This document shows, one piece after another, positions 8,524-17,308 of a stretch of 46,597 bases of DNA. The stretch lies in contig DRNU01000004.1 in the NCBI GenBank assembly GCA_011374975.1, positions 1 to 46,597 of the forward strand. The letters run 5' to 3'. This DNA is from Gammaproteobacteria bacterium (GTDB taxonomy: Bacteria; Pseudomonadota; Gammaproteobacteria; DSM-19610). Under the pieces are notes generated by a model. It saw nothing but the letters and a program-made list of their open reading frames with translations. It was not told the origin of the DNA and searched no databases. The position numbers were made by a program, and so were the translations under genes. How positions within the stretch are numbered: the stretch's first letter is position 1; each line of letters starts with the position of its first letter.

Positions 8524-9009
8524 CTAGTCGTGATGGTGACCATCAGGACCGTGCACATGGCCGTGTTCGAGTTCTTCCGGTGATGCATCGCGTACTTCGA
8601 CGATTTCTACCGCGAAGTTCAGCGCAACGCCGGCCAGCGGGTGGTTGCCGTCCACGGTAACGCTGTCGTCGGCAACGCCGGTTACAGTGACCACGATGGT
8701 CTCGCCGTTCGGTCCCTGGGCGTGGAACTGCATGCCTTCCTCGATCGGAGCGTCTTCCGGGAACATGTCGCGCGGCACGCTCTGGGTCTTGCTGTCATCG
8801 CGTTCTCCGTAACCGTCGGCCGGTTCGACAGACACGCTCAGGGTATCGCCGGCAGCCTTGCCGGTGAGCGCATTTTCCAGGCCCGGTATGATGTTGCTGG
8901 CACCGTGCAGGTAGGCGAAGCTGCCGTCGTTGGACTGATCGATGACAGTACCTTCGTTGTCGGTCAGGGTGTAATTAAGGGTGACGACTTTCTGTGTCTC
9001 GATCTGCAT
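8524..9009 (-). CDS. slyD: FKBP-type peptidyl-prolyl isomerase SlyD
   Basis: 161-residue cytoplasmic prolyl isomerase and chaperone. It starts with the FKBP strand (VVTLNYTLTDNEG), then GLENALTGKAAGD. The chaperone 'insert-in-flap' segment is around residues 68-130 (the QSVPRDMFPE and DGNHPLAG region), and the fold closes with LNFAVEIVEV. The C-terminus is short and histidine-rich (HGHVHGPDGHHHD), the nickel-binding tail linked to hydrogenase and urease maturation in other bacteria, here shorter than in E. coli. GAGG seven nt upstream supports the start. It is divergent from the P-loop gene at 9185. Confidence 0.93.
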   Translation of the reverse strand: MQIETQKVVTLNYTLTDNEGTVIDQSNDGSFAYLHGASNIIPGLENALTGKAAGDTLSVSVEPADGYGERDDSKTQSVPRDMFPEDAPIEEGMQFHAQGPNGETIVVTVTGVADDSVTVDGNHPLAGVALNFAVEIVEVRDASPEELEHGHVHGPDGHHHD

Positions 9010-9184
9010 GTTGCATCCTCTGGCCGCTCCAGGCGGGCCTCAGTATCTGGAAAATCAGGCACCTTACCGGAATTGCGGGGCTAAATAAACTGTATCCTTT
9101 GCCCGGTGGTTTTTCGGCAGCTATTCCCGCATGGCGGTAAATGCTGCATAATCAAGCGCTTTCCGATCTTCTGGAGAATCGGCT

Positions 9185-10033
9185 GTGAAGTTCAGCAACG
9201 GCGAGTTCCGCGCCTGGAAAAACAAGAAAGTGACCCTGCTGGGGATGTCCGGGGTGGGCAAGACCTACCTGTCCAGCCTGCTGTGCGGGCATAACTGGTT
9301 CCATTATTCCGGCGATTACCGTATCGGCACCCGTTACCTGGACGAGCCGATCCTGGATATCATCAAGCAGCAGGCCATGCAGGTGGCGTTCCTGCGCGAC
9401 CTGTTGCGGCGTGACTGGATCTATATCCGCAACAACATCAAGGTGGATGACCTGGGGCCGGTGCTGAGTTTTGTCGGCAAGCTGGGTAACCCGGAACTGG
9501 GCGGGGTGGCGCTGGAGGAGTTCTCGCGCCGCCAGGCACAGTACCGCGAGGCGGAAATCGCCGCCATGAATGACGTGCCTGCGTTCATCCGCAAGTCGCA
9601 GGAGATCTACGGCTATCGGCACTTCGTCAATGACGTGGGCGGCAGTCTGTGTGAGCTGGACGAGCCGGCCGTGCTCGACCTGCTGGTTGAGCATACCCTG
9701 ATTCTCTATATCCAGGTCACCGACCAGGAAGAGGAGCAGAAACTGATCGAGCGCGCGCAGAGCGACCCCAAGCCTCTCTACTACCGGCCGGCGTTCCTGG
9801 CGGAGCAGCTGGAGATCTACCTGCGCGAGAACGGCCTGTCCTACGCCGCCGAGATGGACCCGGATGCGTTCACGCGCTGGGTCTTCCCGCGCCTGTTCCA
9901 TTCCCGTATCCCGCGCTACGAGGCAATCGCCAGACCGCACGGCTATACCGTGACCTCGCAGGAGGTTGCGCAGGTGCGTGACGAGGGGGATTTTCTCGAA
10001 CTGCTCGAAACCGCCATTGCCCGGACCGACTGA
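9185..10033 (+). CDS. P-loop NTPase of unknown function
   Basis: 282-residue protein opening with a clear Walker A motif (GMSGVGKT) in a short N-terminal strand-loop-helix. A possible Walker B-like strand is LILYIQVTD, and FVNDVGGSLCELDE may be a switch-like segment. No transmembrane helix or signal peptide is seen. The start codon is GTG at 9185, with GGAG eight nt upstream. It lies 14 bp before metA, so the two are probably co-transcribed. I do not recognise the family beyond the P-loop class; a small-molecule kinase or a regulatory ATPase are both possible. Confidence 0.75.
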   Translation: MKFSNGEFRAWKNKKVTLLGMSGVGKTYLSSLLCGHNWFHYSGDYRIGTRYLDEPILDIIKQQAMQVAFLRDLLRRDWIYIRNNIKVDDLGPVLSFVGKLGNPELGGVALEEFSRRQAQYREAEIAAMNDVPAFIRKSQEIYGYRHFVNDVGGSLCELDEPAVLDLLVEHTLILYIQVTDQEEEQKLIERAQSDPKPLYYRPAFLAEQLEIYLRENGLSYAAEMDPDAFTRWVFPRLFHSRIPRYEAIARPHGYTVTSQEVAQVRDEGDFLELLETAIARTD

Positions 10034-10047
10034 GGCGGAGCCTGCGC

Positions 10048-11112
10048 ATGCCACTGGTTGCCCACAACAAGCTGCCGACCTTCGAGCGCCTGCGTGCCGA
10101 GGGCACCAGTGTGCTGCCGCCGGGGCGTGCCTCGCAACAGGATATCCGCGAGCTGCACGTCGGCCTGCTGAACATGATGCCCGACGCCGCGCTGGCGGCC
10201 ACCGAGCGCCAGTTCTTCCGCCTGATCGGTGAAAGCAACCCGATTGCGCAGTTCTACGTGCACCCCTTCACGCTGCCGGAACTCGAGCGCAGCCCGGAGG
10301 CGCAGCGGCATATCGATACCTTTTACGAACCGTTCGACAGGATCAGGGCCGAAGGACTGGATGCGCTGATTGTTACCGGCGCCAACGTGGCCGGCCCGGA
10401 ACTCGCCAACCAGCCGTTCTGGGAACCGCTGATCGGCGTCATCGACTGGGCAACAGAGAATGTCACCTCGACACTTTGCTCCTGCCTGGCCACGCATGCC
10501 ATGTTGCAGTTTCGCTATGGCAAGCTGCGCACGCCGCAACCGGACAAGATCTGGGGCGTGTTCCCGCACCGCGTGGTCGACAAGCAGCACCCGTTGGTGA
10601 ATGACGTCAATACGCGCTTTGACGTGCCGCATTCTCGCTGGAATGCCGTTACGCGTGAACAGTTCGAGGCTGCGGGCCTGCACGTGCTGGTCGACAGCCC
10701 GGTCGGTGTGCACCTGGCAACCAGCCCGGACGGTCTGCGCGTGGTGTTTTTCCAGGGGCATCCCGAGTACGACACAATTTCACTGCTGAAAGAATACAAG
10801 CGTGAAGTCAGCCTGTATGCGCAGGGGCAGCGCAGTAATTACCCGCCGTTCCCGGTGAACTATTTTCATACCCGGGAACGGGCGCTGCTGGACGAATACA
10901 GCGGCCGGCTCGAAGCCGCGCTGGCACAGGGCGGGGCGCTACCGGAGTTCCCGGAACGCCTGATCGAACCGCGCCTGGAGAACACCTGGCACGATACCGC
11001 CGAGGCGGTGGTCGGCAACTGGATGGGTGTGGTCTACCAGGTCACGCACAGCGACCGGCGCATTCCCTTCATGGACGGTATCGACCCCGATAACCCGCTG
11101 GGGTTGTATTAG
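10048..11112 (+). CDS. metA: Homoserine O-acyltransferase, MetA type
   Basis: First committed enzyme of methionine synthesis, acylating homoserine (classically with succinyl-CoA) in the cytoplasm. The 354-residue protein has the MetA hallmarks: HVGLLNMMPDAALAATERQF near the N-terminus, a nucleophile segment STLCSCLATHA with Cys146 at the catalytic position, and FFQGHPEYD with His238 and Glu240, matching His235/Glu237 of E. coli MetA. It is some 45 residues longer than the E. coli enzyme, and the acyl donor (succinyl or acetyl) cannot be decided by eye. GGAG seven nt upstream fixes the ATG. No riboswitch-like leader exists, since it follows the P-loop gene by 14 bp. Its stop overlaps the convergent DUF302 gene. 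Confidence 0.9.
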   Translation: MPLVAHNKLPTFERLRAEGTSVLPPGRASQQDIRELHVGLLNMMPDAALAATERQFFRLIGESNPIAQFYVHPFTLPELERSPEAQRHIDTFYEPFDRIRAEGLDALIVTGANVAGPELANQPFWEPLIGVIDWATENVTSTLCSCLATHAMLQFRYGKLRTPQPDKIWGVFPHRVVDKQHPLVNDVNTRFDVPHSRWNAVTREQFEAAGLHVLVDSPVGVHLATSPDGLRVVFFQGHPEYDTISLLKEYKREVSLYAQGQRSNYPPFPVNYFHTRERALLDEYSGRLEAALAQGGALPEFPERLIEPRLENTWHDTAEAVVGNWMGVVYQVTHSDRRIPFMDGIDPDNPLGLY

Positions 11113-11696
11113 AAGTCCCCGTTGGCGCCGCGATTCATGATGTCGAGGATGATGTCCTTGACCTTGACGGCTTCCTCTTTCATGGCCGGGGGCAGTGTCT
11201 TGCCGCCGTAGATCATCAGGTCCATGTTGAGTGTGTACAGCCACAGCTTGCCGGTCTTGTCCTCGACCATGCTGATGCGGCAGGGCAGGTAGGCCGAGAA
11301 GGCATCGTTGATCTCCAGCATGCGCGAGGCGGTCATGGCATTGCAGAACATGTAGACGGTGATGAAGCGGAACGGTTTGCCGCTCATGGCTTCCACTTCC
11401 TTGTACAGGGGGAGTTCGCCAACATTTTTGATGTTGTGCTCGTTGGCGACGAAGCGCATGGTCTCTTCGACTTCCTGTGCGCTCAGTCCGTCGGCGACCG
11501 GGATTTTCCAGACTGTCGCTTCCGGCCCGCTGCCGGTTTCGAGCAGCGACCTGCCGATGCCCGCGTAGGTGGTGAGCGCCTGGTCGTCGAACTCAAACAG
11601 CCGGGTAATCGACGGCCCGATTTGTACGATTGCTGTAAGAAAAAGCAGCACGACCAGAAAGCCGAGCAGCCCAAACAGATTCCAGATAAAACGCAT
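11109..11696 (-). CDS. Membrane-anchored DUF302 protein
   Basis: 195 residues. One N-terminal transmembrane helix (about residues 5-27) is followed by a soluble domain resembling DUF302, with the family's aromatic/cysteine core (ITVYMFCNA) and the LPCRI segment, where a CxxC-like arrangement is absent but the single Cys is kept. DUF302 proteins are of unknown biochemical role and often occur in sulfur-oxidising bacteria. The gene converges on metA and shares four bases with its stop codon (11109-11112). AGGAGGATT lies just upstream of the ATG. Confidence 0.75.
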   Translation of the reverse strand: MRFIWNLFGLLGFLVVLLFLTAIVQIGPSITRLFEFDDQALTTYAGIGRSLLETGSGPEATVWKIPVADGLSAQEVEETMRFVANEHNIKNVGELPLYKEVEAMSGKPFRFITVYMFCNAMTASRMLEINDAFSAYLPCRISMVEDKTGKLWLYTLNMDLMIYGGKTLPPAMKEEAVKVKDIILDIMNRGANGDF

Positions 11697-11991
11697 ACCA
11701 ATCCTCCTCCCGCAAGCCTGAATGGCGGGTTCTGCTTTAACTATAGATGATTCTGTCGCTACAGTCGTGTGCGAGACGGTTGTCTATACTCGTGAGTAGT
11801 GGTGCACAGGTGACTGCCGTGAAATTCGATGTACAGGCTGGTCTCCCTGCACTGCAATTTTCTTCCACAGTGTAGTGTCACAGGGGTCTGGCCGGGTGAG
11901 ATGACAGCAGGGTTTCTGTCTGTGCTAGACTCTTGAAAACAAATATAATTTCAGGGAGATGTAACTGAATATATCACGGGTTACCCGGTGT
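11697..11991. other. 295-bp divergent intergenic region
   Basis: Separates the leftward DUF302 gene from the rightward periplasmic-sensor GGDEF/EAL gene and must hold both promoters. A TGCTAGACT at 11923-11931 looks like an extended -10 box for the rightward gene, and the same TAGACT hexamer occurs in the candidate sucA promoter. A TATAAT at 11944-11949 is also present but would put the start point on top of the ribosome site. No reading frame or structured RNA was recognised. Confidence 0.4.
11953..11967 (+). promoter_or_regulatory. Strong ribosome site six nt before an in-frame CTG
   Basis: AGGGAG at 11953-11958 is followed after six nt by CTG at 11965. That codon is in frame with the GGDEF/EAL gene and directly follows an in-frame TAA. 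The nearest conventional start, GTG at 11992, has no Shine-Dalgarno sequence. The ATG at 11959 is immediately followed by TAA and cannot start this gene. Translation may therefore begin at CTG, adding nine residues (MNISRVTRC) before the signal peptide. Confidence 0.4.
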
Positions 11992-14334
11992 GTGCGCTGG
12001 TTCGGCGAGAAGCTGCGCAGGGCGGCATTTTTCCTGCTGCTGGCGGTGCCGGCCCTTGCTGCGGCAGGCGAGCGGCTGGAAGTGCTCGTTATTCACTCCT
12101 ACCACCAGGACTATCCCTGGACGGCTCTCCAGCACGAGGGGTTTACCGGCACGCTGTCCCGTGCGCTGCCGGAGTACGACATCAATTACTCCGTCGAGTA
12201 CCTTGACACCAAGCGGGTCAGCCCCAGCTCCGAATACCTGCAGACATTCCTGTCTTACCTGCAGGCCAAACACCGCGACGACCTGCCCGACCTCATCTAC
12301 GTCACCGATGACAATGCCATAAATTTCATGCTGGGTGCCGGCGTGGCGACCTTCCAGGCATCGCCCGTGGTTTTTTCCGGGGTGAATAACCTGGCGCTCG
12401 CGGAAACGCTGGACCGGCAGCATGTCACCGGCGTATTCGAACGCAAGGGTGTGGAGCCCAGTATCCGCCTCGTACAGCAGATACGACCGGCGACGGAACG
12501 TATCATTTTCCTGGGCGATGGCGGGCCTACCGACCAGGCTATCGGCACCAGGATCAGGCAGGTTGCGCAACGCTACCCCGGGCTGGAAATCATCCATATC
12601 GGCGAGAGTTCGCGTGATGAATTACTGCAAAGGCTGCACACGGCCGGCCCCGGCGTGGTTATCGTGACCACGATAGGCGGTGTGCGCGGCAGCGGCGGGC
12701 GCGTGCTCGAACTCGATGAAGTCATAGGCCTGATTACAGGTACGGAGCGCATGGTGCTGGTCATGGAAGACGCCTACCTGTTTCCGGGCGTGCTGGGTGG
12801 CTATGTCACCACGGCCCGGCTGCAGGGCGAGACGGCGGCCCGGCTTGCGACCCGCATTGTCCGGGGTGAGGCAGTTTCCCTGGTCGAGCCTGTCACAGAC
12901 AGTCCCGGTGAACTGGTGTTCGACTGGAATGCATTGCAGTACTTTTCCGTGCAGCTGGACAGGGCGCTCCATGACAGGGCAAAAATCCTGAACCAGCCGT
13001 TGCCTTTCCTGGAACGTCACCCGCTGCTGGTGCGCTGGGCACTGGCGGTATTTATTGTCGTGACAGTGATTGTTATCGGCATTTTTATCCTGGTTACCCG
13101 GCACAAGAACCGTATCATCCGGGAACAGACCACCGACGAACTGACCGGCCTGCCTAACCGTACCCGCCTGTTGCAGGATACGCTGGCCATGCCCGCACCG
13201 CGCTTTGCCGTGATCGATATCAATAACTTCAAGGCGATAAATACCTTCTACGGACTGGATACCGGTGATGCGGTGCTGGTTGCTGTCAGCCAGGAAATCG
13301 CCGGCCTGCTCCCGGACGGGGTGCGGCTGTACCGCATGGGGCGCGACCAGTTCGGTGTGCTGGCGGACCGCTCCCTGGATTCCGCTGCATTCAAACAGCT
13401 GATTGCAAGGATTGTCGAGACACTCAGGCATAACCACCTGCCGATTGGCGAGCCGGAAATACATCTTACCGCCAGCGCGGGTATCAGCGGTCGTGAAAGC
13501 ACCTCACTGATTGCCGGTGCCGAGCAGGCCTTGCACATGGCCAGGGATCGCAACGAGGGCTACGCGGTCGACGAGGATGCGCTGGAAGATGCCGAGCGCC
13601 AGAAACAGAATATCCTCTGGGCCAATAAGCTGAGTTCAGCGCTGGAAGCCGGTCGTATCAGGCCCTTTTTTCAGCCGATTATCCACAATGCCAGCGGCAG
13701 ACGGGATAAATACGAGGCGCTGGTGCGCCTGGTCGACGAGGACGGCAGTATCGTTACTCCGTTTTTCTTTCTCGAAGCCGCCAAGCGTACGCGCCAGTAT
13801 GCGATGCTGACACGTGCCATGATCGAGCAGAGTCTCGCCATGCTGGGTGAACGCCCCATCAGTATTTCGCTCAATCTTACCGTGGAGGATATCCGCAACC
13901 ACGAGACCGTGCGTTTCTTCAAGGACAAGTTGCAGGAATACAATGTCGCGGAGCGGGTGGTGGTGGAGCTGATCGAGAGCGAGGGTATAGAGAATTATGC
14001 CGAGGTCAGTCGCTTTATCACCGAGATCAAGGACCTGGGTTGCCGTGTGGCCATCGATGATTTTGGCACTGGCTACTCCAACTTCACCCACCTCATGCAT
14101 CTCAACGCGGATTACCTGAAAATAGACGGTTCTATTATCAAGCGCATCAACGACGACAGGAACTCGGAGCTGGTTACCCGTACCCTGGTGGACTTCGCCC
14201 GTCGGCTGGGTATGGAAACCGTTGCCGAGTATGTCGATTCACAGGCGGTGCAGGACAAGGTGACCGCGCTGGGTGTGGATTATTCGCAGGGCTTCTTCCT
14301 GGGTAAACCGGCGCCCGAATTACCCGGGACCTGA
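11992..14334 (+). CDS. Periplasmic ABC-type sensor / degenerate GGDEF / EAL protein
   Basis: About 780 residues. The signal peptide (1-25) leads to a periplasmic domain of the ABC substrate-binding family (about 28-320; HSYHQDYPWT near its start). One transmembrane helix follows (about 345-368), then GGDEF and EAL domains in the cytoplasm. The GGDEF signature is altered to GRDQF (450-454), so cyclase activity is unlikely. The EAL domain keeps EAL (575-577), the Asn of SLNLT, the Glu of VELIE, IDDFGTGYSN, LKIDG, and the QGFFLG glutamine, so it should be an active c-di-GMP phosphodiesterase. It probably adjusts c-di-GMP in response to a periplasmic ligand. The start is uncertain (GTG 11992 or CTG 11965). 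Confidence 0.88.
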   Translation: MRWFGEKLRRAAFFLLLAVPALAAAGERLEVLVIHSYHQDYPWTALQHEGFTGTLSRALPEYDINYSVEYLDTKRVSPSSEYLQTFLSYLQAKHRDDLPDLIYVTDDNAINFMLGAGVATFQASPVVFSGVNNLALAETLDRQHVTGVFERKGVEPSIRLVQQIRPATERIIFLGDGGPTDQAIGTRIRQVAQRYPGLEIIHIGESSRDELLQRLHTAGPGVVIVTTIGGVRGSGGRVLELDEVIGLITGTERMVLVMEDAYLFPGVLGGYVTTARLQGETAARLATRIVRGEAVSLVEPVTDSPGELVFDWNALQYFSVQLDRALHDRAKILNQPLPFLERHPLLVRWALAVFIVVTVIVIGIFILVTRHKNRIIREQTTDELTGLPNRTRLLQDTLAMPAPRFAVIDINNFKAINTFYGLDTGDAVLVAVSQEIAGLLPDGVRLYRMGRDQFGVLADRSLDSAAFKQLIARIVETLRHNHLPIGEPEIHLTASAGISGRESTSLIAGAEQALHMARDRNEGYAVDEDALEDAERQKQNILWANKLSSALEAGRIRPFFQPIIHNASGRRDKYEALVRLVDEDGSIVTPFFFLEAAKRTRQYAMLTRAMIEQSLAMLGERPISISLNLTVEDIRNHETVRFFKDKLQEYNVAERVVVELIESEGIENYAEVSRFITEIKDLGCRVAIDDFGTGYSNFTHLMHLNADYLKIDGSIIKRINDDRNSELVTRTLVDFARRLGMETVAEYVDSQAVQDKVTALGVDYSQGFFLGKPAPELPGT

Positions 14335-14344
14335 ACGCTGCCCG

Positions 14345-15460
14345 CTAGCGGATCGAGTCGTAACCGCCATCCAGTCCCTTCTTGCTGTAGACAATCTGCC
14401 ATAACTGGTTGCGCCGTGCGCGTGCCGAGCCTGCGGATGACAGCAGGAAGTAACGCCACATGCGGTAGAACAGCGGGTCATAGCCCAGGTTTTCCAGTTC
14501 CTCGCGGTGCGCATCGACATTCGCCATCCAGGCCATCAGCGTCGGGTCGTAGTGGGTGCCGATATTGTGCAGGTCTTCCATAATGAAGATGCCGCTCACG
14601 GCCGCATCGATCTGCTCCGGCAACGGGAGTACGCCGCCGGGGAAAATGTATTTGTTGGTCCAGGGGTCGACGGCCGTGGCCTTTGTATTGGTGCCGATGG
14701 TGTGCAACAGGAACAGGCCGTCGTCTTCCAGGCAGTTTTCCACCACTTTCATGTAGGTGCGGTAGTTCCTGGGACCGACGTGTTCGAACATGCCGATGGA
14801 TATGATGCGGTCGAAGCGTTCGTTCACATCGCGGTAATCCTGGAAGCGCAGGTCCACGTCCAGATCCCGGTAGCGTTCCTGGCCCAGTTCGATCTGTTCC
14901 CGGGACACCGTCACACCCACCACCTTGACGCCGTAGCGCTCGGCGGCAAAGCCGGCGAAGCTGCCCCAGCCGCAACCGATATCCAGTACCCGCATACCCG
15001 GCTCCAGCCCGACCTTGCGGCACACCAGGTCGAGCTTGGCCTCCTGGGCATCGTTCAGGTTGTCGGCCTCTTTCCAGTAGCCGCAGGTATAGGTCATGCG
15101 CGGGTCCAGCATGCGCTGGTACAGTTCGTTGCCGATGTCGTAGTGGTGTTTGCCGATGTGGAAGGCGCGGTTGCGGCTTTGCAGGTTGACGAGTTTTGAC
15201 CAGAGCACCGGCCACAGCAGTTTCAGCGGCGAGATACGGTGTTCCAGGTCGGCGCGCAGCAGGCGGTAGATCAGGGTGTCCAGCGCCTCGCAGTCCCACA
15301 GGCCCTGCATGTAGGTCTCGCCGAAACCCAGCGCGCCGCCGCCCAGCAGTTGCCGGTAAAACAGCGGGTCGTTGACCTGGATATCATGCGGCGCACTGCC
15401 GTTGATTTCGATGCCGGCCAGCTCAACAAGGCCACGGATGGTGGCTTCGGCTTTGTCCAT
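14345..15460 (-). CDS. cfa: Cyclopropane-fatty-acyl-phospholipid synthase
   Basis: 371-residue SAM-dependent enzyme that adds a methylene bridge to unsaturated acyl chains of membrane phospholipids. The N-terminal domain (FGETYMQGLWDCEALD) and the SAM-binding motif VLDIGCGWGSFAGFAAE are clear. The family segments HYDIGNELYQRMLDPRMTYTCGYW and GMFEHVGPRNY are also present. The start at 15460 is preceded by GGAAGGAAG on the minus strand; the frame stays open further upstream but without a ribosome site. It converges on the GGDEF/EAL gene with 10 bp between stops and is divergent from the VWA lipoprotein gene. Confidence 0.93.
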   Translation of the reverse strand: MDKAEATIRGLVELAGIEINGSAPHDIQVNDPLFYRQLLGGGALGFGETYMQGLWDCEALDTLIYRLLRADLEHRISPLKLLWPVLWSKLVNLQSRNRAFHIGKHHYDIGNELYQRMLDPRMTYTCGYWKEADNLNDAQEAKLDLVCRKVGLEPGMRVLDIGCGWGSFAGFAAERYGVKVVGVTVSREQIELGQERYRDLDVDLRFQDYRDVNERFDRIISIGMFEHVGPRNYRTYMKVVENCLEDDGLFLLHTIGTNTKATAVDPWTNKYIFPGGVLPLPEQIDAAVSGIFIMEDLHNIGTHYDPTLMAWMANVDAHREELENLGYDPLFYRMWRYFLLSSAGSARARRNQLWQIVYSKKGLDGGYDSIR

Positions 15461-15592
15461 GTGCTTCCTTCCCGATTTTGCGGCGCAGGGTAGCACAGCC
15501 GGCACGCCTGCCGCTATTTTCGGGGTATTTAACCCCGATTGCACAGTACTGCGTTTACCCGGTAGAGACTCACAGAAACGCAGGAGACAATC

Positions 15593-17308
15593 ATGATCAG
15601 AAAATCCCTGATAAGCCTGGCCGTGGCCATCACCACGGTGCTGGGCGCGGCATGTGTACAGAACAGCGAACCGACAGCGCCGGCCCGTGTGGAAGCGCCG
15701 TCACAGGTGCCGCAGGAGCAGACTGTGGTGATTGAGGAGGTGCACCGGGAAGCAGAGCACAAGCTGCTGCCGGCTGTCCCGGTGCTGACCCGGCCGGCCG
15801 CCAAAATGCGCATGGCGGATGCCCTGGTGGCGCAGGGTCTGTCGATCGTGCGTGTACCCGTCGAACCGGTCAACCGCGAAAACTACGCGCATTTCACTGA
15901 CAACCCGGTGCGCCGGGCCGCCGAGCACCCGCTGTCGACGTTCAGTATCGACGTGGACAGCGGTGCCTACAGCAACGTGCGGCGCATGATCAATGCCGGC
16001 CAGCTGCCGGTGCGCGACGCGGTGCGTGTCGAGGAGATGATCAACTACTTTTCCTATGCTTACCCGTTGCCGGATTCCGATAAGACGCCGTTCCGCGTGA
16101 CGACCGAGATCGGACCTACACCCTGGAACAGCGCAACCCGGCTGCTGCATGTCGGCATCAAGGGGTACGATATCGACCGGCGCGACCTGCCGCCCGCCAA
16201 CCTGGTATTCCTGGTTGATGTCTCGGGCTCCATGCAGTCGCAGGACAAGCTGGGCCTGCTGAAATCCGCACTGACATTGCTGACGCGCCAGTTGCGTGAG
16301 CAGGACCGGATCTCGCTGGTGGTGTATGCCGGCGCCAGCGGTGTGGTGCTGGAACCGGTGAGCGGGCGCGAAGGCGCAAAAATCCAGAATGCGCTTGAGG
16401 GCCTGACCGCCGGTGGCAGCACCAACGGTGCGGCGGGTATCCGGCTTGCCTACCGGATGGCGGAGCAGGCGTTTATCGAGGACGGTATCAATCGCGTGAT
16501 AATCGCCACCGACGGGGATTTCAATGTTGGCACAGTCAGCTTCGAGGCGCTGCTGGACCTGGTCAGGGAGAAACGCAAATCCGGCATCGCGCTGACCACG
16601 CTGGGTTTCGGGACCGGTAATTACAATGACCGCCTGATGGAACAGCTGGCCGATGTCGGCAACGGCAACTATGCCTACATCGATACGCTCAACGAGGCGC
16701 AGAAGGTGCTGGTCGATGAAATGGGCTCGACGCTGCAGACCATTGCCGGCGACGTCAAAATCCAGATCGAGTTCAACCCCGCCGTGGTGGCCGAGTACCG
16801 GCTGGTGGGTTATGAGAACCGCACCCTGCAACGTGAGGATTTCAGCAACGACAAGGTGGATGCCGGTGATATCGGTGCCGGGCATACGGTGACGGCACTG
16901 TACGAGATCGCCCTGGTCGGGGAAGGCGGGCAGCGCATGGAGGCATTGCGTTACAGCCGTGAGAATAAACCGTCGCCCGATGCCGGCAAGGAACTGGCCC
17001 TGTTGCGCCTGCGTTACAAACAGCCGGGTGAAACGCGCAGCCGACTGATTGAAACGCCGCTGTACCGGGCGGATATCATGTCCGACCCGGGCAAGACTTC
17101 AGACCGGTTCCGCTTTGCAGCGGCAGTTGCCGGTTTCGGCCAGTTACTGCGCGGTGGCAAATATGTCGAGGATTTCGATTACACGTCGGTGCTGGAGCTG
17201 GCGCGCAATGCCCGTGGTACGGACCGTTTCGGTTACCGCGGCGAATTCATCCAGCTGGTGAACCTGGCCGCTTCCCTGCAACAGCAGCAGGTGCGGGCCG
17301 GCCGTTGA
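15593..17308 (+). CDS. VWA-domain lipoprotein (YfbK type)
   Basis: 571 residues with a lipoprotein signal (LGAAC, Cys21). The family's N-terminal region contains HPLSTFSIDVDSGAYSNVRR, and then comes a von Willebrand factor A domain with an intact MIDAS start DVSGSM (209-214), GGSTNGAAG and ATDGDFNVG. The C-terminal DUF3520-like part carries LRLRYKQPG and FAAAVAGFGQLLRGG. Such proteins are envelope-attached and of unclear function, often encoded beside a sigma factor. The stop overlaps the sigma factor frame (TTGA), implying coupling. AGGAG lies upstream of the ATG. Confidence 0.87.
   Translation: MIRKSLISLAVAITTVLGAACVQNSEPTAPARVEAPSQVPQEQTVVIEEVHREAEHKLLPAVPVLTRPAAKMRMADALVAQGLSIVRVPVEPVNRENYAHFTDNPVRRAAEHPLSTFSIDVDSGAYSNVRRMINAGQLPVRDAVRVEEMINYFSYAYPLPDSDKTPFRVTTEIGPTPWNSATRLLHVGIKGYDIDRRDLPPANLVFLVDVSGSMQSQDKLGLLKSALTLLTRQLREQDRISLVVYAGASGVVLEPVSGREGAKIQNALEGLTAGGSTNGAAGIRLAYRMAEQAFIEDGINRVIIATDGDFNVGTVSFEALLDLVREKRKSGIALTTLGFGTGNYNDRLMEQLADVGNGNYAYIDTLNEAQKVLVDEMGSTLQTIAGDVKIQIEFNPAVVAEYRLVGYENRTLQREDFSNDKVDAGDIGAGHTVTALYEIALVGEGGQRMEALRYSRENKPSPDAGKELALLRLRYKQPGETRSRLIETPLYRADIMSDPGKTSDRFRFAAAVAGFGQLLRGGKYVEDFDYTSVLELARNARGTDRFGYRGEFIQLVNLAASLQQQQVRAGR

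Noticed and set aside
10034-10047. A possible SAM riboswitch before metA
   Set aside because: Only 14 bp separate metA from the gene before it, too little for any known SAM riboswitch.
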